A model generated the notes under the pieces. It saw nothing but the letters and a program-made list of their open reading frames with translations, was not told the origin of the DNA and made no database searches. Below, in pieces: positions 6,983 to 9,825 of a stretch of 9,825 nt of DNA. Numbering within the stretch: the first letter of the stretch is position 1; every line of letters starts with the position of its first letter. A program made the position numbers and the translations under genes. The stretch lies in contig JAJYTI010000072.1 of the NCBI GenBank assembly GCA_021793135.1, positions 1-9,825 of the forward strand. The letters run 5' to 3'. Origin of the DNA: Bacteroidota bacterium (GTDB lineage Bacteria > Bacteroidota > Bacteroidia > Flavobacteriales > Flavobacteriaceae).

Positions 6983-7177
6983 TCTTGGTTCTTAAATTTT
7001 GGATATGAAATTTAAACTATTCTTCTAACAAACAATAATTAAATAACAGAAGTTTAGTTTTCTATCTAACTAGACCATTATTATTTGCACTTAATGCCTT
7101 TTATAGTATCTTTAACATTTTATTTGGAAAATCTCAAATCATATTCAAAAGAAAAAAATAAAACTAAGACAGGCATA
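6983..7177. other. Divergent intergenic region with an AT-only dyad
   Basis: These 195 bases separate the start of the metallo-hydrolase gene from the divergent DUF3857 gene and should hold both promoters. I find no exact TAnnTTTG on either strand; the best plus-strand candidate is TTTATTTG at 7119-7126, one mismatch. A perfect 8-base inverted repeat, TTAAATTT (6992-6999) and AAATTTAA (7008-7015), sits 10 bases upstream of the hydrolase ATG and could be an operator, though AT-only dyads arise easily by chance here. An open frame runs from TTG 7085 into the downstream gene, but I read it as non-coding leader. Confidence 0.4.
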
Positions 7178-9022
7178 ATGATATTTAGATTCGTTTTTAT
7201 AATCCCCTTATTATTCTCATTTACTTCAAGTCTAGCTCAAAATTCCGATGCTATTTTAATCTCTCAAGAGACACATGTTACGGTAGAAAGAAATAAACTA
7301 GTCAAAGATTTTTATTTCAAAATTCAAATAAATAATCGTGAAGGAGAAAGATATAACAAAGTTAGTCTTCATCATTCCTCCTTAAAAAGCATAAGCAACA
7401 TAAAAGCTCATATTGAAGATGCAGATGGGAAGATTATAACTAAACTAAAAAAAGGAGATATTACCGAAAGAAGTTACATTTCGAGTTCCACACTATATCA
7501 AGACGACTATCTTAAAGAGTTTACACTGAAGCATAATTCTTACCCATATACCATAGTTTACTCTTATCAAACACAAGAAAAAGAATTTTTACATATTCAC
7601 AATTGGTCCCCTATATTACATACTAAAATCCCGACACAATCTGCGAAATTAACGGTGACCACTCCTATTAATTATGAATTAAGTTATAAGAACAATGCTA
7701 TCGATGAACCAAAAATTGAAACAATTAAGAACAATAAGGTTTATGAATGGCATACCGATTATACCACTAGAATTAAATCCGAAGTATACTCTCCATTATT
7801 ACGAAGATTGACGCCTTCGGTAGAGATTATTCCTCACAACTTTTATTTCGAAATGAATGGTTCTTTTAAAGATTGGACTTCCTATGGAAACTGGGAAAGT
7901 GATTTATTAGTTGGCATAAATGAACTACCTGAGATTGAGAAACAAAGAATAAATGAATTAATCAAAGACATTGACGACGAGAAAGAGAAAATAAAAACAT
8001 TATACCATTACTTACAAGATGAAACACGTTATATAAATGTTTCTATTGAAACGGGAGGAATGAAACCCTATCCCGCAAGTTACGTTTCGGAAAATAAGTA
8101 TGGAGATTGTAAAGCATTGACCAACTACTTCAAATCAGTCTTAGATTATTTAGAGATTCCATCTTATTATGCAAACATATACGCAGGAAGCCGAAACAAT
8201 CCTATAGACAAAGATTTTCCTTCCCAACAGTTTAATCATGTTATTTTATATGTTCCACAAAATGATGATGATGATATCTGGTTGGACTGCACTAGTAAAT
8301 ATGCTTTTGATTATTTAGGAACTTTTACCCAAAACCGAGATGCCTTTATTATAGAAAACAACAATAGTTACTTTAAGGAAACGCCTAAACTTACACCGCA
8401 GGAGGTTTTAGATACACGTCAAGTCCACGTCACCTATGACCCGGTTGAAGCTATTATTGAGATTCAAAACACTTTTAGAGGCCCTTCCTATGAGACTTTT
8501 GCTCAAATCGGTAAAGGATATAGAGAATCTGAACAAGAAAGAATTATTCGTAATGCTATTGCAAGTGATGGAATGAAATTAATAGAATTTGAAATCCCTG
8601 ATTACCATAGAGACTCTTTAGCTATTCAGTTAAATTATAAAGCCAGCTCTAATGTTATTTACAAACATTATGGAAACGATATTTTAATTTCAAATCTTGC
8701 ATTTTCAATTCCAAGTTTTGAAAAGCCAGAAGATAGAAAACACCCAATACAATTAGATTATCCAATACACGAACGAGATATAATTCATTATGAAATACCT
8801 GAAGGTTATACGTTAAACAAAAACACAGAGGACTATTCTATTAAGAATAAATACGGAGAATATAAATTAGAAATACAAGATAAAGGAGATGAGGTAGTTG
8901 TTATAAAACAGCTACTAATACATGAAGGCAGTTATCCGATATCAGAATATTCTGAATTCTATGATTTCATTCTTCAGGTGAATCAATTAGAAAAGAAAAC
9001 ACATCTTTCACTTCACAAATAA
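7178..9022 (+). CDS. Exported DUF3857 transglutaminase-like protein
   Basis: The 614-residue protein has a signal peptide (MIFRFVFIIPLLFSFTSSLAQ, about 1-21). A DUF3857 beta-rich domain follows (about 30-190), then a transglutaminase-like domain (about 230-375), and a C-terminal beta domain of the DUF3858 kind. The core KYGDCKALTNYF gives the nucleophile C311, QFNHV gives H354 and WLDCTS gives D370, so the Cys-His-Asp triad is complete. Such domains are papain-fold and may act as transglutaminases, amidases or proteases in the periplasm or at the cell surface; the reaction here is unknown. I chose ATG 7178 over an in-frame TTG at 7085, or ATG at 7094, because only 7178 puts the hydrophobic signal sequence at the N-terminus. 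A second DUF3857 gene begins 8 bases after the stop, so the two form an operon. Confidence 0.9.
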   Translation: MIFRFVFIIPLLFSFTSSLAQNSDAILISQETHVTVERNKLVKDFYFKIQINNREGERYNKVSLHHSSLKSISNIKAHIEDADGKIITKLKKGDITERSYISSSTLYQDDYLKEFTLKHNSYPYTIVYSYQTQEKEFLHIHNWSPILHTKIPTQSAKLTVTTPINYELSYKNNAIDEPKIETIKNNKVYEWHTDYTTRIKSEVYSPLLRRLTPSVEIIPHNFYFEMNGSFKDWTSYGNWESDLLVGINELPEIEKQRINELIKDIDDEKEKIKTLYHYLQDETRYINVSIETGGMKPYPASYVSENKYGDCKALTNYFKSVLDYLEIPSYYANIYAGSRNNPIDKDFPSQQFNHVILYVPQNDDDDIWLDCTSKYAFDYLGTFTQNRDAFIIENNNSYFKETPKLTPQEVLDTRQVHVTYDPVEAIIEIQNTFRGPSYETFAQIGKGYRESEQERIIRNAIASDGMKLIEFEIPDYHRDSLAIQLNYKASSNVIYKHYGNDILISNLAFSIPSFEKPEDRKHPIQLDYPIHERDIIHYEIPEGYTLNKNTEDYSIKNKYGEYKLEIQDKGDEVVVIKQLLIHEGSYPISEYSEFYDFILQVNQLEKKTHLSLHK

Positions 9023-9030
9023 AAAATAAC

Positions 9031-9825
9031 ATGATTAAAAAATTACAATTCTCACTATTATTTTTATTCTGGATTCCAATTTCAACTCTAGGCCAAACCG
9101 ACTCCTACACCTTTGGCGAAGTAAGTCAAGAAGAAATGGAAATGGAGAAATATGATAAAGATGAGGATGCAGAAGCTGTAGTGCTATTCGATATTGGAAA
9201 GTCTGAATTCAGGCTTAATGGTAATAAATTTGAAATAACTTTTGAACGAACTACAAGAATTAAGATACTTACAGAAGCTGGCATTGATTGGGCAGAAGTT
9301 AACATACCTCTTTACAACCAAGGACGAACTGCAGAGAAAGTTAGAAAAATAGAGGCCAATGCTTATAATTTAGAAGACGGCGAGATTGTTAAAGTACCTT
9401 TTAACGTAAAAAACACGTTTGATGAAAAAATCAACGAAAATTATTCCGTTACAAAGTTTGCAATTCCAAACGTAAAAGAAGGAACCATAATAGAATACAA
9501 ATACAGTACTATTTCTCCATTCATTTTTAATTTACAAGATTGGGAGTTTCAGTGGAGAATCCCCGTGGTCCATAGTGAATATGAAACAGCAATGGTACCT
9601 TTCTACGAATATAATTTTTTACTACAAGGATCAGACAAACTTTATTCATATGATTATTACAGAGATAATAAATCGCGTTTGATATATGATGAAACCTACC
9701 AAAACATCATTCATAACTTTGTACTAAAAGATGTACCTGCTTTTGAAAATGAAAGTTTTATTACCTCTATTAACGATTATATCATAAAAATTGATTTTCA
9801 ACTTTCTAAAGTTAAGCAGCTAGAT
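9031..9825 (+). CDS. Second exported DUF3857-type protein (partial, runs off the window)
   Basis: The frame is open from ATG 9031 to the window edge, giving 265 residues with no stop. It begins with a signal peptide (MIKKLQFSLLFLFWIPISTLGQ) and then TDSYTFGEVSQEEMEME. Next comes a DUF3857-like domain including AEAVVLFDIGKSEFRL, a FERTTRIKILTEAGIDWAEVNIPLY stretch and the KEGTIIEYKYSTISPF segment (about 150-165). This is the long Flavobacteriia DUF3857 type. The expected transglutaminase-like part and C-terminal domains would lie beyond 9825, so whether this protein keeps a catalytic Cys-His-Asp cannot be told here. It follows the first DUF3857 gene by 8 bases and is clearly in the same transcription unit. 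The two proteins share architecture but little close sequence identity in the visible part, so they are not a recent duplication. Confidence 0.87.
   Translation, partial: MIKKLQFSLLFLFWIPISTLGQTDSYTFGEVSQEEMEMEKYDKDEDAEAVVLFDIGKSEFRLNGNKFEITFERTTRIKILTEAGIDWAEVNIPLYNQGRTAEKVRKIEANAYNLEDGEIVKVPFNVKNTFDEKINENYSVTKFAIPNVKEGTIIEYKYSTISPFIFNLQDWEFQWRIPVVHSEYETAMVPFYEYNFLLQGSDKLYSYDYYRDNKSRLIYDETYQNIIHNFVLKDVPAFENESFITSINDYIIKIDFQLSKVKQLD

Noticed and set aside
6992..7015. AT-only inverted repeat near the metallo-hydrolase start as an operator
   Set aside because: An 8-base AT-only dyad is likely by chance at this base composition, so it is listed only as part of the intergenic description.
7085..7177. 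In-frame N-terminal extension of the first DUF3857 protein from TTG 7085 or ATG 7094
   Set aside because: It would bury the signal peptide 31 residues inside the protein. ATG 7178 gives a normal exported N-terminus.
8262..8277. GAT triplet repeat as a phase-variable tract
   Set aside because: It has only about four units, encodes an in-frame Asp run, and a unit change would not shift the frame.

Overview
The window is a low-GC, densely coded chromosomal segment that looks like a member of the Flavobacteriia (Bacteroidota). The evidence is the AT-rich codon use, the absence of clear Shine-Dalgarno sites, promoter -7 boxes of the Bacteroidota type TAnnTTTG, and the families present (long YfhO proteins, DUF4834, paired DUF3857 proteins). 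I see no tRNA, rRNA, CRISPR array, insertion sequence, phage gene or att site. No gene-free stretch exceeds 300 bases; the longest are about 195 and 181 bases.

Layout. (1) 5-2751, minus strand: a two-gene unit, DUF4834 small membrane protein followed by a large polytopic YfhO-family protein that probably glycosylates something at the envelope. (2) 2752-2872: a short divergent control region with a -7 box on each strand. (3) 2873-3850, plus strand: a secreted or outer-membrane beta-barrel protein of the 'transporter'/phenol MetA-degradation type. (4) 3866-3911: a perfect 46-bp palindrome that serves as a bidirectional terminator between convergent genes. (5) 3928-4566, minus: an FMN nitroreductase, with a pair of near-identical operator-like repeats upstream. 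(6) 4748-6982, minus: a probable three-gene unit in the order metallo-beta-lactamase-fold (NAPE-PLD-like) hydrolase, AroQ type II dehydroquinase, Dph6-like PP-loop ATPase. (7) 7178-9825, plus: two tandem exported DUF3857 proteins 8 bases apart. The first carries a complete transglutaminase-like Cys-His-Asp triad; the second runs off the window.

How they fit together. Regions 1-3 and 7 are envelope functions (membrane glycosyltransferase-like protein, barrel, periplasmic transglutaminase-like proteins). Regions 5 and 6 are cytosolic enzymes: a redox enzyme, one shikimate-pathway step, and two enzymes of uncertain substrate. I find no convincing new multi-gene system. The points most worth a second look are the duplicated 18-bp dyad motif upstream of the nitroreductase, the perfect palindromic terminator, the Dph6-like enzyme coupled to aroQ in a bacterium that should lack diphthamide, and the NAPE-PLD-like hydrolase.
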